Shown here piece after piece: positions 1 through 13,773 of a stretch of DNA of 64,000 nt. The translations under genes were made by a program, and so were the position numbers. The notes beneath the pieces were generated by a model. The model saw only the letters and a program-made list of their open reading frames with translations, was not told where the DNA came from and made no database searches. Source of the DNA: Solenopsis invicta (lineage: Eukaryota > Arthropoda > Insecta > Hymenoptera > Formicidae); contig NC_052666.1 of the NCBI RefSeq assembly GCF_016802725.1, forward strand, positions 27,743,497 to 27,807,496, in the 5' to 3' direction. Every line of letters starts with the position of its first letter. Within the stretch, counting starts at the first letter, position 1.

Positions 1-1300
1 CGTAATTGATGTGAGACATTAATATAGAGTCACATTTTTTAAGAAGAAGGTTCGGGTAATCACTTTCGAATTAAAGACTAACTCAATATTTACACTGAGA
101 TTAATCTGAAAAGAACTGATATCTTTGGACATTTCTAGCTTTTCAGCAAACGTTTAGTCTATCTTATTTTTGTCATTATTTTCTAACCTGTCATTGATTT
201 CCACATTAAATATGACTTATCTCGAAATCATATAAATTATATTTCCGCCATGGAACAAAATTTGAATCCATTGACGAATAAAGTTCTGTTACTCACTGTC
301 ATTGTCCTTGATACAATTTGCTGAGATTATTTAATTTCCTTCGTCATAATAATCCAATCGATTTGACTTCGCCGATCAAATTTCCACGACTGAGGAACTA
401 ATCTCGAATTCACAGCAGAGAAACGCGTTTCTACCCCGGAACTTTACGTAATAATTCGTTATGGCAAGTTATAGTTAGGTATGTGTGATTTTGTGATTTT
501 TTTTTAATTGCAACGCAATATGCAATTGAATTTTTAAACGCATGCAGTTTTAAAACGTAGCTTCAAACTCGAACTTGTAATTAAGTATTTATTCATTAAA
601 TATTTATATAGAAAAATGGTAAAATAAAACGTCTTTATACATCTCACGATTTAAATGTTATGACTGCGCACTCTTGATTCCGATTACGGAATGCTCATTT
701 TTAAAACTAAATTATGATTTAATTAATCTGTGAAGTTTGTTTCTTTTCATTACTTTGTGAAAATTTTATAGAACGTGTGATATTCAATAGTGTACAACTA
801 ATTGTGAGAAGAGATATAAATCACATTTACTGCGATTCTTAAGAAAGATCGCAATCGCGATGCATGCATCGAAAGAAAGAAATGTTACGATTATAATAGT
901 TACAATTATAAAGGTTATAATTACAATTTATACTTTATAGCCATTTTTGGTGACAACTTTACAGTTGCTCTAAGAATGTAAATTATAGCTATTAGTTATT
1001 ATTATTACGTTAATAGTAAGCGAATGTTAGAAAGAAATAATTCTATTTACTTTATTTGCAGTTGCATATTTATATATAAAATGTTTATTTTACTTTTATT
1101 TTATTTATATTGACATTTTATTATATTGACATTTTATTATATTAATATTTGAAATTATTATAATTTATAATGAATTTTTTTCATCGTTGATAAAAACTAC
1201 AAACATATAAGGTTATCATTGCTAACATTATAGCAGTAATAACTATAATAAAAATGTAGCTTCTAATCATAATTATTTCACCATGCAATTCCAGTCACAA
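1..1300. other. AT-rich intergenic DNA
   Basis: No gene is seen here. The block is AT-rich with short A/T runs and no long open frame. One match to the Su(H) core consensus (TGTGAGAA) lies at 803-810, but such 8-mers are expected by chance at this window size. Confidence 0.6.
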
Positions 1301-2422
1301 TATATCAAATACTTTTTTTTCTCCGCCTGAATCCGATGCGAGAAGATTATCAGAGCATACGCTCGCGACCGATTTTTCGATAAGCAGAGTGCATCGACGT
1401 CAATTTAGCCGAGACACTTCCCCGCACGTGCAAGAGTATAAGCGGCCACTCCGATATCGCACGTACGGACGATATTAAGCGGCGTATGACACGAGCGTTC
1501 GCCGCTCGTGCATGTGCGCGTTAGGGAAACGGGGCGTCGATAAGACATGGTCGTCGGCCGGTCCCCGACAGTGAACGGAGAGACAGATCGTGCTCGTTGG
1601 TCGGCGCCGCGCCGCGCCGCGCCGCGCGGTCCGTGATAAGATAAGTTCGCGCTGCCGGTCGGTGCGCCTCCTGGTATATGCGTGCGGTGTGCTCGCGTGA
1701 ATAATAGAGGTAGGGCGCGAAAGGTACAAGCAACGCGGCGTGCTGCGCTCCGCGCACGTATACACACACGCGCGCACGCATGCACGCATACAGAGAGAGA
1801 AGACCGGTAGGTACCGGCTCATTGGTCGCGCCGTATAATTAATGGGGACGCAAACCCTGGGTGACGTTTGTATGCAAATGCCCGCATGTACAATCTCTCC
1901 CGGTCGCGCTCGCTCGCTCGCTCGCTCGCTCTTCTCCGGCCGCGGCCTATCACCACCGCTGATGCCGACGAACGTCTCGCTCCATCTAGCACACTCGTTC
2001 TATCGCCGTTTGCCGCGCAGGGGGGATAACGTGCCAGGGCTTTCGTATCACTAATACACGGCGAGGTGTCCCGCGCTTACAACGCGTCCCTACGCGATTC
2101 GTGGGATTCGTGTTGGGACGCAATTGCCCCAAATCGCCGCGCCGCCTCCGCCGGTCGATGGCTTACGATGGCCAACTACTACGTAGCTATCCTTCGCGAA
2201 ACGGAGGAGCTCGAATCGACGAGAATCAGCTTATCGTTGAGATTCTACCTCTATCCTCTCACCCTATCTTCACCGATATGTTTCCCGACGTAATGCGTAT
2301 ATCTCGATAGCGCGACACTCTCGATACGTGTAGCGAGGATGCGACATGATCCGCAGCGCGGATCCGACGGCGTGGCTGATGATGAAATTCTCTCCGTAAA
2401 TCCATCGAATCCTCCGTTCCTG

Positions 2423-2566
2423 ACGATCGACGACGACGATGACGAGACGAGAGAGGCAAAGGCGAGAGAGAGAGAGAGAGAGAGTCGTTACGCAACGATC
2501 GACGACGACGATGACGAGACGAGAGAGGCAAAGGCGAGAGAGAGAGAGAGAGAGAGTCGTTACGCA
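2423..2566. repeat. 72-bp tandem duplication, two copies
   Basis: Two copies of a 72-bp unit lie head to tail (2423-2494 and 2495-2566) and look identical by eye. Each holds a GACGACGACGATGACGAGAC segment and an (AG)n run. The period is a multiple of three, so the duplication also appears as a 24-residue peptide repeat in every open frame, but no frame looks like a real protein. Confidence 0.9.
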
Positions 2567-4588
2567 ACGTCAAGCGGGCGATCGATCGATCTGGGAAGTC
2601 GCGCGCTTCCCAGCGGTATGCTTAATCGAGGAGTTAATTTGCGTAACTATCGCCCCGCTACGTATACACAGATGCACGTGCATCTATAGCATTGGGTCAC
2701 ATTAGGCCGCGGCCGGCGCGGCGGCCTCCGCTGCTGCACTAGACCTTGCAGCGCGCTACGCGTACGCGCAGTGATTCAACGACGGCTAAATAGCGCGTAT
2801 TCAGTGTCGATCTCGTTACGAGTGCGAAACACGTTTAACCCTGCGGCCGTTAACAACGGCTATAGAGAGCCGTATTGTTTCCGTCGTGTATTAATGGCAC
2901 CTTTAGTCGTCCGCGCCGCGCGCTAAGTAGTCGGCGCGCTAACCAGGATAAAAATAATCGCATGCCCGCCGAGCGTCGTACGCTCATTGTGTATGCACCG
3001 AGTGCGGCTCTATAGCCGCGCGCCGTTAAGCATGCGTTATGCACCGGGAACCTATAGAGCCGTCCGCCGTCTCGAGTATTGCCGATAATTCCGCGACGAT
3101 CACGCGATTTACGGTGCATGACTGACAGGAGGACCGGTCCCTGGATTTCGTTATGCCTTTTCAGTGACGAAAGCGCGGTGTGCGAGTCCACTGCGAAGCT
3201 TTGAGAAGTTCGGATCCTTCTGCCTAGATATTTTCTAGCGCTTATCACAACCCGTATTTTCCTTCTCAACCTCGCTCTATCGCCGCGTGCAGAATTTATT
3301 ACTAAATATTTATTATAAATATAACAAGCGAGATTTTAACACTTAATATCCAATTTTGCAAATCTATATTTTTTTTCTCAACGACGGCACGCACGCGTGA
3401 TCTAATAATGAATTTCTATTAAATAAATTTCATCTCGATAATAAGTTCACGATGGAACCAACCACACGCGTTTGTTAATTCAACGGAAACCCTGTTGTCT
3501 TCTAGTAGGAACCTGTCTCGTAATTACCCTACGTTCGAATCTTTTGCCTAAGCCCCGATATTTTCCTCTACATAAATTTCTAAAAAAAAAAAAAGGCACG
3601 ACGAGAGAGTTACGTCTTCGGCACAGCGCGAACTCGTATTCGAGGCGAGTAGAATGACGCGATAAAATGAAAATTGAGTTCGGCAAATAAACGAATGGCG
3701 GCGACCGCGTGTCTCTTCGTTTTCTCGTTTCGCTTGGGCGCGGATTCCACGTCGCCGCTGCCGGGGGGAGAGGGAGAGTAACGCCGACTACCGTTACTTA
3801 CAATTAAATCGGGCATCCGCGCGGGCCCAATCGTTCGTGCCTGACGATCGCAATCGCACGCGTCGTAAACATCCAGGTTACGATTGGTTTCCTCGGCGCG
3901 CCCGCCTCTCGCCGCGATATCTCCCGCCGTAAAGCCGAGACGCGTCGTCGATGCGCGACGCGCGCGGCGGCTGCCGAACGGACGTGCTACGCGTATATCC
4001 GCAGAGCGAGAGCGCGTGTAATAACTCGCAATAAATATCGGGACGCGTCGCGAACGCGCCGGGCGACGACGCCTCGCGCATTGGCGCCGCCAGAGATTTC
4101 CTCGGGGAGCCGCGCGCGCGTTTCTCGATTTTCTTTCTGTGCACAAGACGAGGATAAATTAATCTGGATGAGTTAATTAGGCGGAATCGCGGAAAAATGC
4201 GCCGATGTACATTTCGTTGAAATAAGTGAAATGTTGTCGGCGAAAAGATCATTCTCCGAAGTTTGAAAGTTCGACGAAGCTGAAATATCGAGGCGGATCA
4301 ATCGAACGCTCCTACCGCCGTGCATCGATGAGACATCGCGTAAATCTCTCTCTGTGCCACGAGGCGAATAACGGCGATTGACGTTTCGCGCGTTTCGCGG
4401 ACACCCAGTGGAAAATTATGAAAACGCGCGTCGCGAAACGGACGGCCGCGGCGACGCGGCGAATATATACACGGTCGTGTATCGTGGGAGTCGCGGCCGG
4501 CGATGGCACGAGGACCATTAATGATGCATAGCCCGTTGGCGTTAGCCTGGCAGTCATAATGACCCGACTGGATGGTTGGCTGCTGCCT

Positions 4589-4641
4589 GGTCGGTCGGTC
4601 GGTCGGTCGGTCTGGCTGGCTGGCTGGCTGGCTGGCTGGCT
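4589..4641. repeat. Compound microsatellite (GGTC)n-(TGGC)n
   Basis: A run of GGTC units changes directly into a run of TGGC units. A complementary GACC/CAGC-type array lies at 9690-9752. Confidence 0.9.
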
Positions 4642-5330
4642 CGCTGCCTCGGCGCGCTCGTGTCGAAACGCGGATGCGTCGTTCAGCGCGGCCACTGTAC
4701 GAGCCAAGCACGCATACGTAAATACAAATAAACGAATATGTACGTGTATGTATATGCGACACATATATACGGCCGGCTAGTGTCTGTAAATGGCGCTCTC
4801 GCCCGCGCCGCGCACCGCCTCTCCTGTCATTATCCTTACTTTCGAGCGTGAACCCCTTCCCTCGCTCGCCTCCTATCCCTCCCGATGCATCGTGGACCGC
4901 TTTACAGCACTGGCGCGCGACCTTTACCATCGTCGTAGCTTTTTGCGTTGTGGAAGCCGCCACTGTCGCCGCCGCAGCCAACGTCGTCGTCGTCGCCGTC
5001 GGAGGCAGGCGGAGAGAGCGGCGCGACGGCAAGGATACCGCCGCGTGAGACCACTGAAATAAATACTCCGGAAGAAGGTGGAAGCGCGCGCATAAAGCCG
5101 TGTTTACGAGCTGCCAGAGATTCGGAGGCTGCTGGCTTTCTCTGCCGTCTTCTTCCTGGCTCGCGCCGCCACCGCCGCCGCACTCTCCAATTTTCTCAGC
5201 TTTAAGAAAATAGAAAATTTTAATTCCGCGTCTCTCTTCCTAGCGTAAGAGAGTGTTGGCATGTTCCGATAAGGCATGATAAATGTCCCGGTGACCGCAT
5301 GTGTCCTCATACTCAAACACTTACGCGGAA

Positions 5331-6060
5331 ACTTGGTTTTATTAATCTTAAATGTGTTTTTTTTTTTTTAATAATATTACGATTCAATTGTAATCTTTAA
5401 ATTATTTAAGATATTTACAACGTGGATTATTATAAAGTCAACGTTAAAAAAATCTACTTGTTACATAATTAGATTAGAGTTTATATTTTGATGTTTTTAA
5501 AAATCTTGTTAACATTAATTCGTTAACATTCTGATAAATACATAATATTTTGTATTTATTGAAATAATATTTTTTGCTCCTTTTATAAATAGTATATTAA
5601 GGATAAGAATTTAGGACAATAAAGACAAGTATTTTATATTATCGAGATATTGGATCAATCAGATACTTCATAAGTTTGTACTATTTTCGAAATAATTTAA
5701 AAATTCTTCATATTTTTTTTTTTAAGTATTTCAATAAACTGATTACTATATTAATGATATTTCATTACTTACTGATATAGTGATCAGTTCCTTTATAAAC
5801 ATTTCATCAGTCCTTTTTTCAAGGATTTTGTATATTAATAATAACATTTTACATATTTTAGCTATAATAATTATATAATTAAATTGTTTTATATCATGAA
5901 TTCTTACAAAAAATCCAATAATCCTTGCTTTCCATCGTTTCATATCCAATTATCGTGTCATTTATCTTAAACGTACTTTTTTCATAGATGAATTTTTATA
6001 ATTCTTGGAGTCAGCTCCAATTTTCCATTTGAACTTTCATTTTTAAGAAATTGAGGAATG
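5331..6060. other. AT-rich spacer
   Basis: Low-complexity AT-rich DNA with T-runs. I see no gene, tRNA or clear element. Confidence 0.6.
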
Positions 6061-8290
6061 TTTGGTGAAGCTAAAAATTGAAATCTTTGCCAGTGGGTTG
6101 GAGTTACACTTCACATATGTGTCGTCAAAGATATTCGACGATATTTTGCGGGATTTCGATATTTCCTCGTCGAGACGACGACGGCGACGACGTGCGCGCG
6201 GCGCGACGGGTTGGCTTCTCAAATGTAATGCGGGGCTCCAATTGAAGCGGAGTGGTGCCGCAACGCCGAGTAGAAGCCGTCTACTTAACTCATCTGCCAA
6301 CGACGATCGCGATAACGCTCGCGCGGATGAGTACATACCCGAGATAAGAATAGATACCGCGCGAGGCCGCCGGCGCCGCGAGCGCGCCGGATCGACCGGT
6401 CGGCCGCGGACTATACCGCCGCGCGTCCGCTTTAATTTAAATCGGGGAGTTAACTAATAGGAACGTGGCGAACGCGGCAGCGTGCGGAAGCCAGGCGAGC
6501 ACGGCGCGGAGTGACAATTTAAAAGAGCCGATCGAATGGCGACGGCGTTCCGCGCCTCTTTATCCGTAGTATTGCCGCCTGTCTATATCTGCGACGGCGT
6601 TCCGCGCATCGCGGCGCGGCATGCCGGAACCGATCGTGTGGAGACCGCTCGCGCGTGTTGGATGCCAGGCCGAGCCGAGCCACAGGCTCTCCCGCGCTCT
6701 AGTCCTCGTGCAAGGCGACACATTTAATTAGATGAATGATACAACTATAACGTTCGACTTCTCCCGCGAGCTTGGATTAGCTCGCCGGTTCCAGGATCCG
6801 AGAAAGAAGGGATGAACACCGGCTTGTTTTAGAAAAATTAATTGATATTTATTTCACAAAAAAGATTGCTTCTACGCGATACGATTATAAAAATAAAATT
6901 TTATTAATAATAAAGGAGACGCTTTCCAGACGAGGCAATATACAGTAAATGCGCTGTCTTCCAGGGGACTGTGTAGAAAAATGATATATTCAATTGCTCG
7001 CAGTTAATATCATACTACTGTATTTTGTCTTTATTTTTTTTTTTTTTTCTTCATATTTGGGATATCTGAGAGAAATTTGATCTTTTGCTGAATGACGCAG
7101 TGTCACTGATAGTCTCTCAGCGGGTGAAATACTTTGTCTCAGATGCGTGTCGCGTCTTTGAATTAAAGATCTTATCTCGGTAACAAGATTTTCAAATACA
7201 TTTGTACTTATTCGAAGGCATCTATGTAAAACGAAAAAAAAGGAAGCAATTAACAATCTTTTTCCTTCCTTCTTGCCACCCGCGGTTTTACCCATATTTT
7301 TCTGCGAGAAAGAGTTTCGTAACATTTCTGCATAATTATAAAAACCACAGTACGCATATTTCTTCCGATTTCTCTCAATCGTTGGAAATTTATATCCATA
7401 TATTAATATTTAAATAGCTATTTAAAAATCGCACGCAAACGTTGACAAATGGATGACAGCCGCAATCATCGATCAAAAACGTAATTGCGAAACAGTCAGT
7501 CGCGATCGCAGTCGCAGTCGCAGCCGCAAATCGCCTAATTGTGTGATACTATGTGTGATCGTCATAATGAGGATTGTCTTTTCTCGCATGCCGGATAGCA
7601 TTTCGACATCGGGCGTCTCGAATTTCTCATGCGCGCCTCTCGCCCTCGTTCCCTCTCGCGCGCGCTTATTCTCTCCTCCTTCCCCTCCCGAAGAACGATC
7701 GATGCCGAAGGCATCGAGCTGAGCCTCCTCCATCTCGCTCGCATCTCGCCTATCTCTCCTATACCCTTCTCTTCTCTTGTCAGATCCGTGTTACCTATTA
7801 GAAATGATAGATCCAGCACATAGGATCCGCGGAACGATATCGAAGGATATCTGGATTATATAAGGATAATTGTGGTATTAAAGTCATTACGGAACTGTAT
7901 CGTAAAATTGCTGCTTCGTGCGGCTTTCGACGCAAAGTGAATCCTGATCGGAACAGCCACAAAGTGCGTTATCCTATATCTTATCTGTATCTTATCTCGC
8001 GAACGTTTCGCATTATACTTTGCAGACCTTGCGCGACGACCGGAATTTATCGCAAACTTCTATCGACGCGTCGCGTCGTCGCATTAAGTTTCTCAATAAT
8101 TACCTGAACAACGGGCGCGATCCTTTTTCGCGCAAGAATAATCTGCGAACGCATCCTCGTATCCTCACGCGATCCTCTTTAGCTGTTAAATTTCCTTTTG
8201 CCACAATTAATTTCTTTCGTTCCGAGATCGCGGAATGAGCATCCGATGCTAAGCGAGAATTTTCATTAATATTTTAGTTAATAAAACCGA
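6061..8290. other. Mixed GC-rich/AT-rich non-coding DNA
   Basis: A CpG-rich segment (about 6150-6720) is followed by an AT-rich stretch (6830-7440) and a pyrimidine-rich segment (7640-7790). The open frames are short, overlap on opposite strands and resemble no known protein. No gene is seen. Confidence 0.5.
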
Positions 8291-8945
8291 GTGCTTTCTG
8301 AAAACGCAGGTGACACTCTCGTACGCTATCGCTGCAATTGCTTGTTATTCCGCCGAAGGGGACCCGGATCGCGCGACTCGAACGCGAGGAGAAAAAGAGG
8401 AAGAGAGGAGACGCACGACGAGGAAAAAGCGGCGAGACGCATTCGCCAGCGACGATACACGTGTGTGTATACGTGCGCGCATATCGTCATGATAAACGGA
8501 ACGGACGTCTACACGCGCCCGAGCGTTACATTACAGCCAGCTTTCGATGACACGATAAATGGGGCGGAAGGAAAATGTGAATTATTGCGAGCGTTCGATT
8601 AATTGGACGTGGAAAAAAAAAGTCTTCCCAGATACGCAGCGACAAAGACGAAGTAGGCTGTATCGGAGTAATTTCGTTGCGCCGCTACTTGATATCTCAG
8701 GTTATATCTCGCTTAAAATCGGTAATCGAGAAGACGCGTCATCATGACGTAATTACGTAAAAGACGCCGGTCGAATTCTCACGCGTTAAATGAAGGAGCG
8801 AGGTCACGCACTTGTGCTACACTGGTTTCCATTCCCCCTATTGCGCGCGGCGAGTAAGGCGCCGAAAGGGAGTTGGGGAGAGGAAGGGGAGAGAGAGTAC
8901 GGCGCTAATGAGCCTCGTCTCTCGCGTGGTGCGTAATGTCTCGCC

Positions 8946-8979
<34 letters not shown>

Positions 8980-9890
8980 CCGTCGTCATGAATTCGCTCC
9001 GTCACCTCGCAGGTCGTGCACCGCCACACCGACCGTCAACGACACGCCCGGGAGCGTGTCGCCGTGCCGCGCAAACAGCGCGCGCGCGACACACGCATGC
9101 GGCGACACGCGGCCTTGGCAGTTCCGCCTGGGCGCGCCTCGGCCTAGCCACCGCGGTCGATCTAACCGCGGCGTGGCTCGACTCGACGGCGTTGGCGGTG
9201 GCGGTGGCGGCGGCGGCGGCGGCGGCGGCGCGGTGGCTCGGCGTGGCTCGGCGCGGCACGGCGTGACGACGTCGCCGTGCGGTGCGGTGCGGTGCGGTGC
9301 GGTGCGCGACACGGCGTGGCGCGTAGCGTGCACGCAAAAAGCTTCGGACCACCTTTTCCTCTTTCTTCGGTCCGGCGCGCCCGCTACCGCCGTCTTCGCT
9401 CGCCGTCGGTCCTTCCTCACGTCCTCTTTCTCTCCTTTTTCTCCGTTCGCCTCGTCGCCGAAGAGCTCTTGCGGGTCTTCGCCGCGGGACAAAATAGCCT
9501 CTCGCCTTTCTCGGCCGCTTTTGCCCCACGGCTGTTACTCTGGCGTCTATACGCCGTGTTCCCGTCCTCCTTCTCCTCCTCCTCCTCCTCCTTTTTCTTC
9601 TCCTCCTCCTCCTCCTCCTCGTGCGTCTCGTCGTCGCTATGCTCGGGTGGCGGTTCCGCGCTTTCTGAGAGAGAGAGCGAGTGAGCGAGCGACCGACCGA
9701 CCAACCGACCGACCGACCGACCGACCGACCGACCAACCAGCCAGCCAACCGACCGCCCGGCGTCTGCGAGAATAATGGGCTTGACGTTCGTGAGTGGGTT
9801 CCTCGGCGATCCGGATACGTGTACGCTACGTGTGGCGGTGTGCCCGCACTTCGTAGGTGGTTTATATATAGGTGGATCGTGCATACAACG
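8291..9890. other. Very CpG-rich block with trinucleotide and pentanucleotide runs
   Basis: The block contains (CCG)n at about 8943-8985, (GGC)n at about 9195-9230, six tandem GTGCG pentamers at 9277-9306, (CTC/TCC)n at about 9570-9625 and (GACC)n at 9690-9752. The open frames are homopolymeric Arg, Ser, Pro or Ala products of these repeats and are rejected as genes. One TTCTCACG (Su(H)-like core on the minus strand) lies at 8776-8783. Confidence 0.65.
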
Positions 9891-11600
9891 AGACGAGCTT
9901 TTTCTTACGTCGAAATTTTTTTTTTTTTTTTTTTTTATATTACCATATTATGTATTTAAGATATTGTTGGGAAATATTGTTGAAATCGATTAGTGTGATT
10001 TTTACGTTGGTTTCTGCCCTTTGCGTTATATTTAATTAAAAACGAAAATTGAGAACAATTGGTGAAACGTATAAATTGATCAATTGATCCGCAGCGCGGA
10101 TTAAATCGGAAGGGATTTTCTAAAATCGGTCCCTTTACGATTCAGCTTATGATTTACAATGTCAGACTCCGACGTGAATTCTAATCACCGGGCAGAATAA
10201 AACGTATTTCTCTTTATTACGACACGAAGCGTATGAAAATATATATATTTTTTCGCGAGATTTATATGTTTGCGGATTAGTTCGATGTATTTCCCTGAAA
10301 TTCGTACTGTCTGGCCTAGACGTTGATGGCAGGAAATTCTCGATCGGTGAAATTAACGTTGACGTCATTCTCGCGCGTAGGTGTAACGCACACCCGCATT
10401 AACATCAGTTAAAATCGACTAACACATCGTGGAAAACTTTTACGAACAAACGTATTATCAATTATCGTTGCTCCTTATTAACTGGTCATTCTTGAAAAAA
10501 AATATTTAAAACTCAAAATTCATACGTTACACTGAAAAAGAGACTTTAGTAATAATAATCAAACTTGCGTGAGCGTGAAATGATCAAACCCTGGTGAAAT
10601 CGTTTCAATTAAATGATTGATTAATATAACCAAATATTTAGTAATATTTAGTAATTATATTAATATTAGTAACAAAACATAATAATAGTAACTAATCAAT
10701 TATTAAAAGGTTATCAAACGGTTACTAAATGTTACTGAATATTTCATTATATTAGCCAAACATTTAATTCAAATTATTATTACTAAACTGTTTTTTTTTC
10801 AGTATGCCTATATAAGGAAGAGTTGTCGAATTGCGTATTGGTTATTTAAATCGTATTCTCATCAATATTTTGTAATTTTACTTATAATGTAAGCAACATT
10901 TAGTGACAAAAATATGAAATAAATGAGAAGTGAATAATAAGATAACAGGTTTAACAGGTTACATATTGTTTTGTACGTATTTTTAAAAAATCACGTACTG
11001 ATGTTAATTATTAATCAAGTAATATAATCATGCTATTTTGTACTGAATTTTTGTATTTTTAAAAGAAGGTTTATTGCAAAATATTTTACATTCATTGTAT
11101 ATTATAAATATTGCAAGTATTAAAAGATTAAACTAATTCTTTTATAAAATCTGAAAAGTTTCCTAAATCGCACTACCATAAATTTTACTATAATAAATGG
11201 TATTAATGTAAAATAGGTAAGTGATAATGTTAAAACCAATAGTTAACCAGTTAAAAAATCAGTTTTATTTCGACGTCCTTATTTTTCCATTGTTATTATT
11301 TAATATTTGATACCTTTTGTAATACATTACTAATAAAATAAGTATCAGTTAATAATTCTTTATATGTTTAATTATTTTCATTTATCAATTCAATACTTTC
11401 AAAGGTGGTATGATTCAGAAGATCCATCATAGGTACGATTAGGCAACCGGTTGCCTAAAAATTACTTTTTGCGGCACGTTCCTCTAAATGACTTAATCAT
11501 ATATTATTATAATTTTTATTGATGAAAGTTTAAATTGGACATAGTATAAGTAATAAGTACCTGAAACATCAGGCTATAATTTTCATCGTTTTCCTTGCGT
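9891..11600. other. AT-rich block with a palindromic element
   Basis: AT-rich DNA that begins with a T-run and contains the palindromic element at 10529-10804. A 16-bp perfect palindrome (AGGCAACCGGTTGCCT) lies at 11441-11456. No coding signal is visible. Confidence 0.6.
10529..10804. mobile_element. Palindromic MITE-like element, CACTG termini
   Basis: The ends are inverted copies: the left end reads CACTGAAAAAGAGACTTTAG and the right end, reverse-complemented, reads ACTGAAAAAAAAACAGTTTA. Both continue into TAATAATAA. The interior is AT-rich and partly self-complementary. There is no transposase, so this is a non-autonomous element. The termini and adjoining TA on the left resemble those of the other TA-flanked elements in the window (for example 13535-13752 and 50739-50988), which suggests the Tc1/mariner superfamily by inference. 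Confidence 0.75.
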
Positions 11601-13430
11601 TCCAACGTTTATTACGAATCAATAATACCAAATGAGAAATAAAATAAAGAGTAACTTGGGTGGTGCACATTCGGCAATTACGTTCCGACTACGTGCCGCT
11701 AGCACATCAATGATTAGCGTATACGAGAGACGATGAACGCGCCGGCGTCTCCTTGCGAATGCCACCCGTTTCTCCCAACGACACCCGGTAGGTGCGGTCA
11801 AGCGAGTTCCAGACGGCACGTTTCACAGCGGCGAGCCTGGCTCAAGGCGCGGTATGTAGGTATATATATGTCCATCTATCTAACCAGCGGCGTGCGAGCC
11901 TTGCCTTGTGTGGGATTCCCACAGTGGGATGGACTCTCCGCGTCATCGCGCGGCCGCCGCCGCCGCCGCCGCCGCCGCGCCGGCGCCTACGGCGTGTCCC
12001 GAAAGTTTTCGTCGTAAATCAAGCCGTGCGAACCGGATGCTCCGCTGCGAGTCGCGATCGCCCGCTGCGACTTCGATTCAATCGCACGGGCGCTATCGCG
12101 TTCGCGGTTGCGCAGCTACAGATAAAGGGGGGTAAGACGGAAAGATGGCAATTAGATAAGTACAAAGGGTTATTAACAAGTTGATTGTAAGGCTATTAAC
12201 AAGTGTACCGCGGGATTAAGTTCCATCGATCGGACGGGAAGCTAGGCGGATGCCGAGCGGCGATTGAGAGAAACGAGCATTCCGGGGATTTCGACTTGTC
12301 GTAAAATCCCATCGTCGATAGAGACGACCGGGGGCGACGGAGTTTCTCCATTCGCCTTTTACTTTTAATACAGCTTCATAAGAAGCTGCTGCTTTGAGTC
12401 GTCAGACTCTAACGATCCACGACAGCGAATTAGCGGTTTTCCGCGAACGTTCGTTCGCGAATCTCACGGTAATTGTAAAGAGCGATGCATGAAGGAGACA
12501 ATTCGAGGTGACGTTTCCTCGCCGAAGATGGGATCCATTCCATCTTCGCTACTTCTTCTTCTTCGACGACACCGTCGTTCCGACGAAGATGTCGTTCGCT
12601 TCGCCACCGATTGCCATCGAAGGCGAGAACGTAGGCGAGATTACTTATAGAAAGAAGTGCTCTCTTTTCTCACCGACCGTGTCCCGAGTAAAGCCGTCCG
12701 TCGTCGCGACGAGCGCGTACGGACCATTGGGTAAGCACATCCAGCGTGCGTAAAGAGTTGGATCGTCCGGCTCCCGACGCGCGCTCATCCTTCTTCTCTT
12801 ACACCCGGCTACTTCTCACGCGTCGGTACGACCTTTCGCGTTCATGGAATCTCCCGCGCGGCGATTCCATCGACTCTCCCGCGTGCGAACGCCGTGCCAG
12901 CAGGCAGCACGCGAGCGAGCGAGCAAGCAAGCTTACTCGCCCCAGGCGGGAAAAAAGGGATGTCGACGAGGACAAGAAAGATGGGAAGAGAAGCGAGCGT
13001 TCGACGGGCAAGGAGAAGCGAGAACCTTCTTCTTCTTCTTCTTCTTCTTCTTCGAGAGAGAGAGAGAGAGAGAGGCGTATCCAACTAGGAGAGTCCCGCG
13101 GATGCTATTATTCCTGACGCGCGCGATGAAAAATATCCCGCTCGCCCTCGCTCTCGGCCGTGACTCCGCGACACACGTCGTCGCCGGTGCCGTTGCTTAT
13201 CGATGCCCCGGGTCGATACCAAGCGACGAAGAGCGCGGTAATAATAACGTATATACGCGCGTCGCGCGCACGACGAATCGGGTTTTAAATTAAAAACATG
13301 CTCGCTGATTCCCCGCTCGTTGCGCGTTGGCCCCGGCGCTAAAAATTCGCGGCTGCAGGTCGCGCGCGAGGGAAAAATTGACACTCTCCTACGAGAACGC
13401 GGAAAATTCGTCGGACATCGGACTGGTACA
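11601..13430. other. CpG-rich non-coding block
   Basis: GC-rich DNA with (GCC)n at about 11950-11980, (TTC)n at about 13026-13052 and (GA)n at about 13053-13072. A 15-bp dyad, TGTGGGATTCCCACA, lies at 11909-11923. The open frames overlap on both strands and match nothing I recognise. Confidence 0.55.
11909..11923. promoter_or_regulatory. Dyad with an Su(H)-like core
   Basis: TGTGGGA and its complement flank a single T. The right half, read on the minus strand, gives TGTGGGAA, which fits the Su(H)/CSL core consensus; the left half ends in T instead of A. The site lies about 10 kb upstream of the Hes gene. Function is inference only. Confidence 0.25.
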
Positions 13431-13534
13431 AACAATAATACAATTTCGTATTTTTTTTTAATGATTTTACGGACTAGAGATTCTCACAAGCTATCGTGTT
13501 CAATATATTGTAAAGCCCACTTCACACGATCTAT

Positions 13535-13752
13535 ACACTGAGGAAAAAATTTGTTGACCTGATTAAATTTGTTCAGGTTCAAGTATTTATGTATTTGACT
13601 TAAATGCGTAAAATACTTCAACTTCAGTTGAAGCATTTATATATTTAACTCAACTGTATATGTATTTAACTTAAATACATAAATACTTGAACTGAAGAAA
13701 TTCAATCAAGTTGAAAAATTTACTCAAATTAACAACCTTTTCTTCTCAGTGT
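13535..13752. mobile_element. Palindromic MITE, TA-flanked, CACTG...CAGTG
   Basis: The element is palindromic along its whole length. The CACTGAGGAAAAAA end and the CTTTTCTTCTCAGTG end are inverted copies, each next to TA (Tc1/mariner-type target duplication). The arms carry matching TATTTATGTATTTRA tracts. A related, more decayed copy lies at 58032-58228. It has no coding capacity. Confidence 0.85.
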
Positions 13753-13773
13753 AATTTGCGATAACATAATTCG

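Larger units (their letters stand above)
1301..5330. other. CpG-rich block with simple repeats, no gene
   Basis: GC- and CpG-rich non-coding DNA. It contains a (GCCGC)n-like run near 1609-1627, a (CGCT)n run at about 1905-1931, the 72-bp tandem duplication at 2423-2566, and (GGTC)n followed by (TGGC)n at about 4589-4641. The open frames here are arginine/serine-rich on both strands, overlap each other and resemble no family, so I treat them as by-products of high GC content. Confidence 0.6.

Noticed and set aside
8936..9884. Long overlapping open frames on both strands (up to 279 residues)
   Set aside because: They consist of Arg, Ser, Pro and Ala runs encoded by trinucleotide and tetranucleotide repeats. 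Frames on both strands are equally long, which is expected in stop-poor GC-rich DNA.
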